A stretch of 64,000 bases of DNA from Lachnospiraceae bacterium (GCA_017412055.1 JAFQOW010000011.1:40908-104907); one strand, 5' to 3'; positions 1-10,331 are shown, counted from the stretch's first letter. Notes: generated by a model not told the origin, from the sequence alone. Program-made: numbers and translations.

Positions 1-1
1 T

Positions 2-3000
2 AATACAAATGGAATTGAAACAACTAAGGAAATACTTATTAATGTTTCAACAGCATATAATGACTTTGAGCTTGACATACGTAAGACAGCTACAGAAGCT
101 GTGATTACACCAGTGGTATCTGACAGCGCATTGATGGCAGAACCAGTTGTTAAGGAATTTTGGTTTAGCAGTGATTATATGTCTAAAACAGATGGTGACA
201 TACCTACATATACAGTAATTCGTTCAAATCCATATGAATTCTATATGTTGGATAAGTATGGAAACCTAAGCTATCAGTCATGTGTTATTGAAGAAGTGGA
301 TGGTGAGGCTCCATTCTATGCAGGCTTTACTACAGGCACTACATATGATGACACAGAAGTTGGTTCAGATGGTTTTCATTTCACATTCTATGTGAATGAT
401 TGGGCAAAGATTTCACCGGAGGATGCGTACCTTACATTTGATGCAGATTATTCTGCGTTGCTCATGGGACTTACCGGAGAGGAACGTGCAAATAATACAG
501 AGCAGATAACCATGAAGATTCCAGTAAATTTAGAGCAGGATGAAAATGGTTATATGGTATGGGAAGACTATGGTCCTGGCAATAATGGTATCTACCGCAC
601 ACAGATTACAGACTGGAAGAATGATACCTTAGATGGTTATAATTCAGGTTTTAGTATTGAAGTCTGGGGAGTATTTAAGTATGACGATACTCTTGAGAAA
701 AATGCGTGGGTAGAGAGAAATTTAACATTCTTCGCATATGACGAGAATGGTTTTAGAAGTGAGGATGCCGTAAGAACAAGACAGTACTCGAACATTAAGC
801 CTGAGGTTAAAATAGGAGCTCCTGATGAAGATGGACACTTGTATTATTCAGAAGAAAAGTTTGATGAGAATGGAAATTTAGGTATATATTCTTTTACACC
901 ACTTTCGGCTATAAGCAGCTATGGTGCAGGCACATTGCAGACAGATATAAATACCTACTATGTAAGTGCTTATTATACAAGTCTTCCTATGATTAACAGT
1001 GATGGTATATATGATATTGTATTTACAGATTTGTTTGGACAAACATATACTCAGCAGCTACCGGTAGACTTATTCGGAAGCACAGATATAGAGTTTAAGG
1101 TATCAAATACAGAATATACCAATAAGGACGTTATTGTTACAGCTAAAGCATTAAATGACGGTGACTATATAACATCCATTAGTGCAGTTATAAATGGAGA
1201 TACAGTAGAAGGAACCATAGATGAGCTCAATCCAGAGGATGCAGACATTATTATGACTGGAAACGGCGTTGTTACAGTAACAACTGCATTAGGAAAGACT
1301 CACACAATAAGAGTTGTGAATATTGATAAAAAGCTTGAGCCAGTAGAAGTTGTATTCAGCTACAGTGGAGCAAGTGAGCCGGAGTTTGTGGAAGGCAGCA
1401 GTGATACAGTAGCAGACAGTATTACAGCAATTGTTGTATGTGATGAGACTTTAGAAGGAGTAAATGGTCCGCTTTCATATACTTTCAAGAAGGGCAGTGC
1501 ACAGGGTACAAAATATGTATTCGAATATAGTGACAAGGCTGGAAATCTTGGAACAATAACGGCTGTATTGCCATACAACATTCAGGGTGAACCGGTGGAG
1601 GTGCCTGAGGTTGATACAACATCACCAAAATACTCTGTAAACTTCTATGGTATGAGAAATGAAACAAATACATATCTTGGAAATTATTCTTCATCAGATG
1701 AGGCGGTTATTGATATAGCTGGTTTATTGAGAGAGTATGTTGCACAGCAGTACGCTATGATATTTGATATAGAGGATGACAGTGCCACAAAGCTTATAGT
1801 AAAGAAGTCAGGAGCTACAGCACCTACATCTTACAGAGATGTAAGTGATACGGTAGAAGGTGTAACAGTAAGCGGTACTATGGTATTAATTACTGAAAAT
1901 ACAGAATTTGATGCATATGTAGTTGATGCAGCAGGAAATATAAGTGCATTCACAGGAATAGTTGTAAACAGTGTGGACAATCAGGCTCCTTTAGTTACAA
2001 CAGAATATGAGATAGTAAAGGATGAAAATGGTGAAAATGTAACAAGAATGTACTTTGTCACAGAGGGTGATGAGGCTATTATCTCATGGGATAGTGATGT
2101 ATATACATACATATTTGAAAATGATAATGGACAGCAGATAGTAAGGTATTATCGTGACTTTAAGACGAATGAAATATTTACATTCCATTACAAGGATTTA
2201 TATGGAAATACGGCAACTGCCATAGCAGAAGTAAGCGGTATGGATGTAGAAAAACCTATAGTTCAGCTTGTAAGCTGGTTTGGAACTAAAAATAATCTTG
2301 AACCGGGAGCAAATGGTAGTGGTCCTGTTAACAGGGATGTAACAGCAATTTTAAATATCAGCAAGGCTGTAAGTGATGTAAAGCTGTACAAGTATAATGA
2401 CAGTGCCAGCGATAAGAAGGGTGATGAGATTACAGATATAGAAGATATCGTTATTGAGATTACAGGTAAGAATGTAAGAATCACTTATAAGAAGAATGTT
2501 TCTTATGACATTTTAGTAGAAGTAATCGGTTCATCAAACGGAAAGTCAGTCACTAAGAGATTATCAGCGGTGACATGTATCGATAAGACATTACCAGTAG
2601 TAACAGTTGATAAGGCAGAGCTTTCAGATGATAATACAACAAAGGAATTTGTATTTATAACAGATGAGCCAACTATACTTAAGGAAAACAGAAGTGAGCA
2701 TAGTGGTCAGTACAGCACTGAGCATACATGGACCTGTTCATCAAGCACAAAGGATTTCATAACATTTATGGATGCGGCAGGAAATATTTATGAATATCCG
2801 GTTGATAGCTTGGTAGCAGACATTGACGATAAGCTTTTAACTTTGTTATACAGCAAAAACGCAGATGGAAGTCAAGCGGTAAGTGACGCTTTAGATTTGA
2901 AGTTATCAGCAGACAGTGTGGTATATATCAAAGCAAATAAGAAAGCACATATTGATATGTATGATGATATAACTACGGTGGATGCGGAGGTATGGACAGC

Positions 3001-3628
3001 ATTTACATTAAGCGATGAATTTGGATTCCATGCAGTAAAAGCAGAGGATGCAAATACAGGAAGAATAGTTTACGGTAACTTAGCTGTAACCTCAAAGGAT
3101 AGTGTTGCACCAGTTATTACATTTGATACACAGACTGTTTACGTAATAGAAGGAGCTTCTGTAGAGAAGATGGAAGAAATGGTGAACAGTGGTGTAACCA
3201 TAAGAGATAATAAAGATGGTGTTATCAGTCAGTATGATGTGACTGGCATACCATCTCAGGTGAAAAAAGGAATTTACCAGCTGACATATACAGCGCAGGA
3301 TGAAACAGGAAATACAACAACAGCCAATAGAATACTTTACGTTTCCGGTGTGGGAAGTCCATTTGTTGTAATTAATGGAGAGGCAACACAGCCATTTGGA
3401 ACTATTATTACAGACAGTAGAACTATTAAGCTCGATATAAGAAATATTGGCTTGGGTAGAACTACAGTGAAGTGGAAAGCAGGAGTTAAAACATCAGGAC
3501 AGATGAAGTATGATTCCTATACTGCTATGGGAGATTCATTTACTGTTCCAGAATCGGGATTATATACTGTATATATTCGTACTCAGGACAGAAATGAATA
3601 TGTAACATATATCTATGTGGAAGATTAA
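2..3628 (+). CDS. Large secreted Ig-like surface protein (5' end outside window)
   Basis: The reading frame is open from base 2, so the start codon and any signal peptide lie outside the window; 1208 codons are visible. The product is rich in Thr, Val, Asp and Tyr and reads as a chain of beta-sandwich modules. Recurrent phrases of the form 'DxAGNxxxxT' or 'DxxGNxxT' (for example SDKAGNLGTITA, VDAAGNISAFTG, QDETGNTTTANR) are typical ends of bacterial Ig-like repeats. The last full module, about bases 3110-3345, looks like a DUF5011/HYR-type domain (VIEGASVE ... GVISQYDV ... GIYQLTYTA). No C-terminal membrane anchor is seen. The next gene starts 14 bases later behind AAAGGAGG, so the two are probably co-transcribed. 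Role is likely adhesion or cell-surface structure; the ligand is unknown. Confidence 0.8.
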   Translation, partial: NTNGIETTKEILINVSTAYNDFELDIRKTATEAVITPVVSDSALMAEPVVKEFWFSSDYMSKTDGDIPTYTVIRSNPYEFYMLDKYGNLSYQSCVIEEVDGEAPFYAGFTTGTTYDDTEVGSDGFHFTFYVNDWAKISPEDAYLTFDADYSALLMGLTGEERANNTEQITMKIPVNLEQDENGYMVWEDYGPGNNGIYRTQITDWKNDTLDGYNSGFSIEVWGVFKYDDTLEKNAWVERNLTFFAYDENGFRSEDAVRTRQYSNIKPEVKIGAPDEDGHLYYSEEKFDENGNLGIYSFTPLSAISSYGAGTLQTDINTYYVSAYYTSLPMINSDGIYDIVFTDLFGQTYTQQLPVDLFGSTDIEFKVSNTEYTNKDVIVTAKALNDGDYITSISAVINGDTVEGTIDELNPEDADIIMTGNGVVTVTTALGKTHTIRVVNIDKKLEPVEVVFSYSGASEPEFVEGSSDTVADSITAIVVCDETLEGVNGPLSYTFKKGSAQGTKYVFEYSDKAGNLGTITAVLPYNIQGEPVEVPEVDTTSPKYSVNFYGMRNETNTYLGNYSSSDEAVIDIAGLLREYVAQQYAMIFDIEDDSATKLIVKKSGATAPTSYRDVSDTVEGVTVSGTMVLITENTEFDAYVVDAAGNISAFTGIVVNSVDNQAPLVTTEYEIVKDENGENVTRMYFVTEGDEAIISWDSDVYTYIFENDNGQQIVRYYRDFKTNEIFTFHYKDLYGNTATAIAEVSGMDVEKPIVQLVSWFGTKNNLEPGANGSGPVNRDVTAILNISKAVSDVKLYKYNDSASDKKGDEITDIEDIVIEITGKNVRITYKKNVSYDILVEVIGSSNGKSVTKRLSAVTCIDKTLPVVTVDKAELSDDNTTKEFVFITDEPTILKENRSEHSGQYSTEHTWTCSSSTKDFITFMDAAGNIYEYPVDSLVADIDDKLLTLLYSKNADGSQAVSDALDLKLSADSVVYIKANKKAHIDMYDDITTVDAEVWTAFTLSDEFGFHAVKAEDANTGRIVYGNLAVTSKDSVAPVITFDTQTVYVIEGASVEKMEEMVNSGVTIRDNKDGVISQYDVTGIPSQVKKGIYQLTYTAQDETGNTTTANRILYVSGVGSPFVVINGEATQPFGTIITDSRTIKLDIRNIGLGRTTVKWKAGVKTSGQMKYDSYTAMGDSFTVPESGLYTVYIRTQDRNEYVTYIYVED

Positions 3629-3642
3629 AAGGAGGAAGACAG

Positions 3643-6600
3643 ATGAAGAAAAACATAAAGAAATATGGTAGTAGAATTTTATCATTTGCTCTTTCTGCCA
3701 TCCTTGTCATGGGAATAATTCCTGTGACAGGGGTTGTAACTCAGGCAACAGAGACTGAGGATATGAAATTGGAGAATGGATACCTTCAGGTGGAGGTGTC
3801 TGAGAAAAATGGTGGATTTGCTATTAGAACATCTAAGGGTGACAAGATAAATAAGTCAGATAATAATAAGATGCTTTTGTTCCACAACGGAGATGATGAT
3901 ACGTCCTTTACATCGTTTCAGGTAACACGCAATGGAGAAACAAAGGAATACATTTTCGGTGGAGAATATGAAGGCAGTACTTCTGTGTCAGTTGACAAGG
4001 CAAATGATGAGATTAAGGCAACGTGGTCGGTGGATGATTTGACATTTATACAGACTATTAGTTTGGTAAATGCAGGCTCTAACGAGCACGGAATGGCGTA
4101 CATCAGCTATGAAGTCCTTAATAAAGGAGAAAAAGCAGATATAAAATGTCGTATCTTAATGGATACAGCGCTGGGATATCAGGATTATGCTTATTACAAT
4201 GTAGGTGACGGCAATAATTTAGTGGAGAGAGAGCAGACACTTAAAAAGGAAGGATACAATAAATCCTTCTATTCAGTAGATAATCCGTTTGCGCCAAGCG
4301 TAGTTGCATATACGGTCAATGCGTCTATTGAGAATAAGGAATGTATGCCTTATATGACTACATTTGCACATTGGAACAATCTGGCGGCAACAGTGTTTGA
4401 TTATGAGCCAGATGACACTATGACCTTTACAAATACATACAATAAGGAATATCTCACTGCAGATAGTGCATATGCTATGTACTTTGATATGGGAAGTGTG
4501 GCTAAGAACCAGTCATCAATTATTGCAACAAACTATGGTGTGTTTTCAAATGAATCTGTGGATTACAGTGCTTCAGCAGCAGTAAATGTTATTGCACCAG
4601 ATGTTATGGAATTAACATCAGATAAGACTGCATATAAGGATGATGGATATTTTACTACAACAACAGCTATTGAGAATGTAAGTAATAAGACATTTGACAG
4701 AGTGAGAGTAGTTGTCTATACCACAGGTGGCATAACTGCTTTAGACCAAAATGGTAATGATGCAGGTGCAACTTATGATGAGCCATACTATATGGAGTTT
4801 ACAAATTTTGTACCAGGTCAGCGTCAGACAATTGAATGGAATTTTAAGGCAGAGCCACTTGAGGAAGGTTCATATTCGAAGATAAACTACAAGATATATA
4901 ATGTTAGTGATGATGCTACTTTGAATACAGGTAATATTTTGGCAGAAAACCTTATGGGTGAAGGTCAATGCTATATTCTGTGTCCAGGTTCTGTAACAGC
5001 GATTCCAGAGATTCAATTTACAAGCGCATCACCGGATATATTGTACAATAAGGGAACAAGAACACTTAACATTACTGGCGCAAATTTTGCCATGTTGGAA
5101 AATACCAGTGAATATAAGTTAATGTTAAGCCGTGTTGACGGACAGGAATTTTCGGGTAATAAAAGTGTTCAAATACCAACGAAAAATATACAGATTGATG
5201 GTGCTAAGAATATCATTACAGTGGTAATGAATGATTCGACACCGGGAACTATTCCAGAGGGACAGTACGAATTAACCTTCGACTATACAGATAGCAGTAA
5301 GAAGGATTTATCAGCTCCTGCTTTACGTTTTCAGGTAAAGGCTGAACCGGAATACCGCAATGAGGCGTATAGCCTTGTGGCAATAGAAAAGTATGGAAGT
5401 ATAACAGATAGAAAATATCGTGTTATTACATATGAAAGCGAGGATGCATATAAGTCAGATATCCAATCAGGTGAAATTGACAGAATAAATATCCTTCTTG
5501 AATTTCGAGGTAATTTTACAAGAAATACTGAGGCAGAGAAGGATGGAAGTAAAGTATATGATGGTATTTCATTAAGTGCAGAGGAAGAAATCGTTCTTAA
5601 CAACTGCCTTGATATTGAAAACGGAACTGTGCGTATTACAGAGAAAAAGAATTCTGTATATGTAGATTTTGATGCATCAATATACACAACAGGAGCAGGA
5701 ACTACAGTCCACAAAGGTATAGCGGCATTGACAGAGCTTGAGGCAGGAACTGATTATGGTTTAATACCATATGAGGAAAACGGTGACAGAGCATCATATA
5801 GCTTTGAACCGGTTACACTTCTTTGGCCAAGTGTGGGACAGGCAGCACAGAATCTTTTAGGCTTCTTATTTGACTTTAAGTATGGTGAGCTCGGTGCAAT
5901 TTATCATGATGAAGCAGACGAGACAAGAGTAGTTGCATTTGGTGCGGCTATGGATTTATCCTTTGTAGTGCCAAAGGCTTCACAGCATAATGGAACAAGC
6001 AAGGATCAGTTAGGAGACGCATATAATGCAGCGATACATGGTCCGGGAATGAGTGCAGATGAGGTCAGAGCGATTAATAAGAGGATTGCATATAATTCGG
6101 CAACAGTAGATACTAATGCTACAGGAACGGGTAATGAACTGGCAACTGATACAGGTGATTCTGCCAGTGGAGCAGATGGTGATACAAGAGCAGCAAGCAT
6201 TCAGATTGATGATGTTCTCTTTGGAGGAGAGTTCTTAGGCGTAAATATGACTATTGCTTTGGGACTTCCAGGTTATGTAGATGGTATGCCAGGAATTGAA
6301 GGTATATTGACGCTTAAGACAATAGGCGACTGGGAGGTTGGCGTCAGTGGTGTATGTGACTTTGAGGTGTGTTACTTTGAAGCAGAGGTATATATAAAGA
6401 GCTATCAAGGAATGCCTGTACCTGACAAGCTGAGATTTTTCTTAGGTGTTTCAACAGGAGGTATAAATTTAGATGGTTTTGGCGTATTATGGCTCCAAGG
6501 AGCAGGTGGTGGAATAGATGGTATTTACGATACTATCTTTATGCAGGATAAAGTACCACCGTTGAAGTTGCTTATAGAGGCACAGATGTCTGTTATGCAG

Positions 6601-9600
6601 ATTATCTCAGCCAGAGCATCATTGGAGCTTAGTGCAAGGGGCTTTGGAATAGAGCTTTCTGATGGAAAGTTAGTTAATGCCCTTGTGGTACTCCAAAGTG
6701 CAAAGATTAATTTCCAGTGGTATCCAGAATTTTTCTTCCTTGCATCAGTTAATTTGAATGTTTTAGATGCAATTAAAGGTGGAGGCTATATAGTAGTAGA
6801 GCATAATGGATTTTTTGAATTCTTTGTTAATGCATCTCTTAATATACCAGGCAGTATACCTGTTGTAGGTGGATTAACCTTAGGCTCAGTAGGATTGGGA
6901 GCAAATACACAGAAGATATGGGGACAGGTAGAAGTCTTAAATATTGATTTTGGAATTGTTTACTATTGGGGTGGCGAAGTTGATTGGGGAAGTGGTACAG
7001 AAGCCAAACCTACATATCCGGAGTTAGTTGATTTGGATAACGGCACAACAGTTGCTCTTATGTCAAAGGATGATGTACCTGTTTACTATGACGAGGCAAC
7101 AGGAAAGACACTTTATATGCATACAGGAACAAATCTTGTAAAGACGGTAAATACAAGCGCTCATATTAAGAATGTTAAAGCATTACAGAATATGTTAGCA
7201 ACAAATATTGATGGTAGAACGCATACATTCGCGTTGGGAGCAAACGGCAAGGATAAGTTGCTTATTATCGAATGGAATGCGGACAGTCGTCAGGAGGCAG
7301 AGGCATCTATAGATACAATGATATTTAAAGATAGTGAAGGCAATGATTATGACATTAGACTGTTAGAGACAGGAAAGGATGCATCATTACAGAGTAATGC
7401 CAATGCAAACCTTACATATGATGAGGAGCAGGGATTAGCATCATTGGCTGTTACATTTACTGATGAGGATGAATTTGGTAAAAACTTTACAGTGATAACA
7501 AGTGATGTGTCTACATCGGTTCTTTATGATGTTGAGCCACTTCCAGAGCTTTCAGGTACAACTTCAATGGATATAGATGATAATGAAGTCACTGTAACAT
7601 TGCAGGGAAGCCAGCTTGATAAGTATAATAGCATAAGCTTTGTAGCATCAAAGAAGAGCAATCAGGTTACGTCTCTTACTTCGCAGACAAATAGATTTAC
7701 AATGCTTCATAGAGGACTTGGCTTAAATAGAAACAGCTTAAATACATCATTTATGTCAACTTATGCAACAAACACTAAGGAAGTTTCAAAGGCAGATAAC
7801 GCAGTGCTTTTATACAAGGTTACATCAGAAACAGGCTTTAGTGCAGGACAGAATATTGCATTTGATCTTCCTGAGGATTTTGCAACAGGAACATATGATT
7901 TAAACATTATAGCTACTGATGATAATGAAACATATTACTCAGAGGTTCAGGAAGAATTCGAGTATGTAAATGAAAATCAGCCATTTACACCGATTATTAC
8001 AGGAGTCGAAAATGTCGGTGATTATAAGGTTGAGGTTTCGATTAATGAAGCAGTTGATGAGTTTGACGGATACATATTAAATGCATATGATAGTCAGGGA
8101 AATCTGGTGCCAGGCCTTAACAATCTTATATACTACAAGGATGGTAGCTCTGTAGACTATAATGAGGATGGAACAATTGCACCATTTAGCGGTGAAGAGA
8201 CTGTTAACAAATTAGTTATCGGTGGTCATTATGAATATCAATCGGAGGATGATCCATCTAACACAGTTATTGCAGGCTTCTCGGCAGGCGATTATACTAT
8301 AGGTGTAAAGCGATGGAAGAGTATCTTAGGTGGTTCAAAAATAATTCCATCAGTGGAAGCTATATATGATGTGACGGTTAAGGAACCAGTGGAGACAGAG
8401 ATTACTGTTTCGGCTGATAAAACATCAACCATTGTTAGTGAAGAAAAAGCAGGAATTGTTTATGAGAGACCGGTATACAGAGAAAATGAGCTTACTCTTT
8501 TATTAAGCGCAGATAGTAATATAACAGGAAGCTGGGAACTTGATAACGGAACTAAGGAAGGTACAACAGGAAAGGTTGAAGTGGCTACAAATACTATAGA
8601 ATTGAAGCTTTCTGACTTAGAGGAAGGTGTACATACACTAGAATTCACAGGAAAGAATCAGTATGGAGACGCTGTGGCGACAACATATGTCTTTGGAGTT
8701 GATACGTTAGGTCCAAGATTATTGTTATCAGAGCCATTGTCAGGAGCATATTTTGACCATAATTCGGGTAAAATAATAGTGGCAGGTATTACTGATAAGG
8801 ATGCATTACTCACAGTATATGATGTTACTACAGGAAAAAATATTATTGCTGATAAGGCTATGCAGATTGACAAGGATGGAATCTTTTCTATAGAGATTTC
8901 GGTGGATAAATCCTTAGATTCGCATAAGTTGGTATTGGCTATGAGGGATAAAGTAGGTAATGTCACGGAGAAGGAAGTGCAGGTTATAAATGATGCAATG
9001 GGTAGCATAGATGAGTTGATGATATATGCTGATGATAAGGATGTTACTAATGATAAGCTTGCATCAAACAAAGACTATGAACTTACTTTGAGAGCAAAAC
9101 TTACTAATGGAGATGTTATAACTATCAATAACGCAACCTTAGTAGAGTGGTCTCATATTTCGGCTGAAGGTAATGCTGCCATAAGTAAGAAATCAGGCAA
9201 GGTATATTTATCAGCACCATCCGGCTCAGAGGGTATAGTTACAGCAAAGTTGCTTGTACAGGATAATGGAACATATCCTGTTAGCGTGGCCTTTGGTCCA
9301 ACTAATACAGAGCAAATTTTATTGACTAAGGACAACCTTACTGTGGAAATAAGTGATATGCCGTACACAGGCAAGGAAGTTATACCTGATATTAAGGTAT
9401 TATATCAGGGTGTAGAGTTGGTAAAGAATTCAGACTATATTGTTTCTTATAAAGATAATATAGAGGTTGGAGTGGCAACTGTGATTATATTAGGAAAAGG
9501 TAAATACACGGGACAGGTAATTAAGACCTTTAATATTATTGGAAAGGTAGATACTGGAAGTAATGCTGGTGGAAATACTGGAGATTTAATGAATCCAATA

Positions 9601-9681
9601 ATCTACATGACAGTATTGATAGTAGCAGGAGGAGTGGCATTTATCTTAGCTAATAAGCGTAAAAAGAAGACCACGCCATAG
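3643..9681 (+). CDS. Giant secreted cell-surface protein with C-terminal membrane anchor (2012 aa)
   Basis: Begins at ATG behind GGAGGAAGACAG. The N-terminus is a classical signal peptide: KKNIKKYGSR, a hydrophobic stretch, then cleavage near residue 35 (VTQATET). A TIG/IPT-like segment lies around residues 456-560 (ASPDILYNKGTRTLNITGANF). Residues about 865-1125 are Gly-rich, hydrophobic and beta-rich. Further Ig-like modules follow. Near residues 1897-1966 is the repeat common in Lachnospiraceae surface proteins (YTGKEVIPDIKVL ... GKGKYTGQV). The end is a sortase-like tail: TGDLMNP, a hydrophobic segment at about 1985-2004, and ANKRKKKTTP, but with no LPxTG motif. It follows the previous Ig-like gene by 14 bases and is followed by a strong hairpin terminator. 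Function is unknown; a surface adhesin or scaffold is inferred. Confidence 0.85.
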   Translation: MKKNIKKYGSRILSFALSAILVMGIIPVTGVVTQATETEDMKLENGYLQVEVSEKNGGFAIRTSKGDKINKSDNNKMLLFHNGDDDTSFTSFQVTRNGETKEYIFGGEYEGSTSVSVDKANDEIKATWSVDDLTFIQTISLVNAGSNEHGMAYISYEVLNKGEKADIKCRILMDTALGYQDYAYYNVGDGNNLVEREQTLKKEGYNKSFYSVDNPFAPSVVAYTVNASIENKECMPYMTTFAHWNNLAATVFDYEPDDTMTFTNTYNKEYLTADSAYAMYFDMGSVAKNQSSIIATNYGVFSNESVDYSASAAVNVIAPDVMELTSDKTAYKDDGYFTTTTAIENVSNKTFDRVRVVVYTTGGITALDQNGNDAGATYDEPYYMEFTNFVPGQRQTIEWNFKAEPLEEGSYSKINYKIYNVSDDATLNTGNILAENLMGEGQCYILCPGSVTAIPEIQFTSASPDILYNKGTRTLNITGANFAMLENTSEYKLMLSRVDGQEFSGNKSVQIPTKNIQIDGAKNIITVVMNDSTPGTIPEGQYELTFDYTDSSKKDLSAPALRFQVKAEPEYRNEAYSLVAIEKYGSITDRKYRVITYESEDAYKSDIQSGEIDRINILLEFRGNFTRNTEAEKDGSKVYDGISLSAEEEIVLNNCLDIENGTVRITEKKNSVYVDFDASIYTTGAGTTVHKGIAALTELEAGTDYGLIPYEENGDRASYSFEPVTLLWPSVGQAAQNLLGFLFDFKYGELGAIYHDEADETRVVAFGAAMDLSFVVPKASQHNGTSKDQLGDAYNAAIHGPGMSADEVRAINKRIAYNSATVDTNATGTGNELATDTGDSASGADGDTRAASIQIDDVLFGGEFLGVNMTIALGLPGYVDGMPGIEGILTLKTIGDWEVGVSGVCDFEVCYFEAEVYIKSYQGMPVPDKLRFFLGVSTGGINLDGFGVLWLQGAGGGIDGIYDTIFMQDKVPPLKLLIEAQMSVMQIISARASLELSARGFGIELSDGKLVNALVVLQSAKINFQWYPEFFFLASVNLNVLDAIKGGGYIVVEHNGFFEFFVNASLNIPGSIPVVGGLTLGSVGLGANTQKIWGQVEVLNIDFGIVYYWGGEVDWGSGTEAKPTYPELVDLDNGTTVALMSKDDVPVYYDEATGKTLYMHTGTNLVKTVNTSAHIKNVKALQNMLATNIDGRTHTFALGANGKDKLLIIEWNADSRQEAEASIDTMIFKDSEGNDYDIRLLETGKDASLQSNANANLTYDEEQGLASLAVTFTDEDEFGKNFTVITSDVSTSVLYDVEPLPELSGTTSMDIDDNEVTVTLQGSQLDKYNSISFVASKKSNQVTSLTSQTNRFTMLHRGLGLNRNSLNTSFMSTYATNTKEVSKADNAVLLYKVTSETGFSAGQNIAFDLPEDFATGTYDLNIIATDDNETYYSEVQEEFEYVNENQPFTPIITGVENVGDYKVEVSINEAVDEFDGYILNAYDSQGNLVPGLNNLIYYKDGSSVDYNEDGTIAPFSGEETVNKLVIGGHYEYQSEDDPSNTVIAGFSAGDYTIGVKRWKSILGGSKIIPSVEAIYDVTVKEPVETEITVSADKTSTIVSEEKAGIVYERPVYRENELTLLLSADSNITGSWELDNGTKEGTTGKVEVATNTIELKLSDLEEGVHTLEFTGKNQYGDAVATTYVFGVDTLGPRLLLSEPLSGAYFDHNSGKIIVAGITDKDALLTVYDVTTGKNIIADKAMQIDKDGIFSIEISVDKSLDSHKLVLAMRDKVGNVTEKEVQVINDAMGSIDELMIYADDKDVTNDKLASNKDYELTLRAKLTNGDVITINNATLVEWSHISAEGNAAISKKSGKVYLSAPSGSEGIVTAKLLVQDNGTYPVSVAFGPTNTEQILLTKDNLTVEISDMPYTGKEVIPDIKVLYQGVELVKNSDYIVSYKDNIEVGVATVIILGKGKYTGQVIKTFNIIGKVDTGSNAGGNTGDLMNPIIYMTVLIVAGGVAFILANKRKKKTTP

Positions 9682-9735
9682 GTATTGAAATGCTACTGTT
9701 TAGGTTATAGAATGAAAAAATAACACACATATTTT

Positions 9736-9765
9736 AAGACCTCCACCAGATTTGGTGGAGGTCTT
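9736..9765. terminator. Bidirectional intrinsic terminator
   Basis: A 12-bp perfect stem (AAGACCTCCACC / GGTGGAGGTCTT) with a 6-nt AGATTT loop lies between two convergent genes. The 5' flank ATTTT gives A-rich sequence for one direction; the plus-strand T-run is short. It most likely ends transcripts from both sides. Confidence 0.75.
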
Positions 9766-9774
9766 GATAATTAA

Positions 9775-10098
9775 TTATTCAAATTTGATAAGTCTATTTC
9801 CTTTATAAGTTAACATACCTTTTTCGTTAACTTGGTATCCGTTATAAGAAAACTGAGATACCTGAAAACGTTTTGTTTTGCCATCTACAGTAAATGCAAT
9901 CATATATTTTTCTCTTGTGCCATTGCCAGCATATTTTGAGAAAGCTTGTACCACGTACTTTTTTTCTACTACGGCAGTTACGGTTTTTGTGGAACCCAGT
10001 GCGGACATAATCATTCGTATAAGAGGTGCCAGTAGCAAAAACGCTATGAATGCTGAAAAAAGAATGCAAAAAATATAACCTATAGTTTCTAATACCAT
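9775..10098 (-). CDS. Small membrane protein, DUF2500-like (107 aa)
   Basis: The gene starts with ATG behind AAAAGGAGG. Residues 5-35 form one or two closely spaced hydrophobic segments (ETIGYIFCILFSAFIAFLLL, APLIRMIM). They are followed by a small beta-rich domain with a modified-residue-like pattern: TVTAVVEKKYVV, REKYMIAFTVDGKTKRFQVS, and the closing GMLTYKGNRLIKFE. The pattern 'Y-x-V/I-x-F ... K-x-F-x-V ... Y ... x-G-x-L-x-Y-x-G-x-R-x-x-x-F' matches my memory of the DUF2500 family, whose function is not known. It is monocistronic, with its own promoter upstream and a shared terminator downstream. Confidence 0.7.
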   Translation of the reverse strand: MVLETIGYIFCILFSAFIAFLLLAPLIRMIMSALGSTKTVTAVVEKKYVVQAFSKYAGNGTREKYMIAFTVDGKTKRFQVSQFSYNGYQVNEKGMLTYKGNRLIKFE

Positions 10099-10117
10099 AA
10101 TAAAAAACCTCCTTTTA

Positions 10118-10130
10118 AAACGTTACGTTT
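10118..10130. promoter_or_regulatory. Palindrome AAACG-TTA-CGTTT at the start of the DUF2500-like transcript
   Basis: A perfect 5-3-5 palindrome begins about 8 bases downstream of the -10 hexamer of the minus-strand promoter, so it would overlap the transcription start. This is a plausible repressor site; no regulator is identified. Confidence 0.3.
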
Positions 10131-10137
10131 GAGAGAA

Positions 10138-10166
10138 ATTATATCAATTTGATAAAATATATTCAA
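10138..10166 (-). promoter_or_regulatory. Sigma-A type promoter for the DUF2500-like gene
   Basis: On the minus strand the -35 is TTGAAT (10166-10161) and the -10 is a consensus TATAAT (10143-10138), separated by exactly 17 bases. The start codon follows about 40 bases downstream. Confidence 0.65.
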
Positions 10167-10193
10167 TAGTGCAATGGTCATAAAAAATTTTGC

Positions 10194-10223
10194 TTGACAA
10201 ATTTAAAAATGGTATGCTAATAT
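10194..10223 (+). promoter_or_regulatory. Promoter for the riboswitch-like leader and ABC transporter
   Basis: Consensus -35 TTGACA (10194-10199) is followed after 18 bases by TAATAT (10218-10223). The predicted start, near 10230, falls right at the beginning of the structured leader. Confidence 0.6.
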
Positions 10224-10231
10224 CTAGAAAA

Positions 10232-10331
10232 CCCTTGAGGGAGTAATCGACACGTATGTGTGGTAAATCAACATCATGGTAGATACAAAGTATCGTAAAT
10301 CCTGGTTTACCTTAATTGATGAGACTCAAGT
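10232..10331 (+). ncRNA. Riboswitch-like structured leader, candidate yybP-ykoY (Mn2+) class
   Basis: A 5' strand CTTGAG (10234-10239) followed by GGGAGTA closes with GAGACTCAAG (10321-10330), giving a basal stem CTTGAG/CTCAAG. Inside, ATCGA (10246-10250) can pair with TTGAT, GGTAAA with TTTACC (helix enclosing GATAC-AAA-GTATC), and CAC-GTAT-GTG makes a short hairpin. The 5' GGGAGUA and 3' GAGAC segments resemble the conserved ends of the yybP-ykoY manganese-sensing class. Its 3' strand is shared with the following terminator stem, as expected for an ON switch. The class is uncertain: yybP-ykoY usually precedes TerC, MntP or P-type ATPase genes rather than a LolD/FtsX transporter. Confidence 0.5.

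Noticed and set aside
8658..9071. 137-codon open frame antisense to the 2012-residue surface protein
   Set aside because: Shadow frame: Ser/Leu/Ile-rich, no RBS, no similarity to any family I know; similar antisense frames occur opposite all large genes here.
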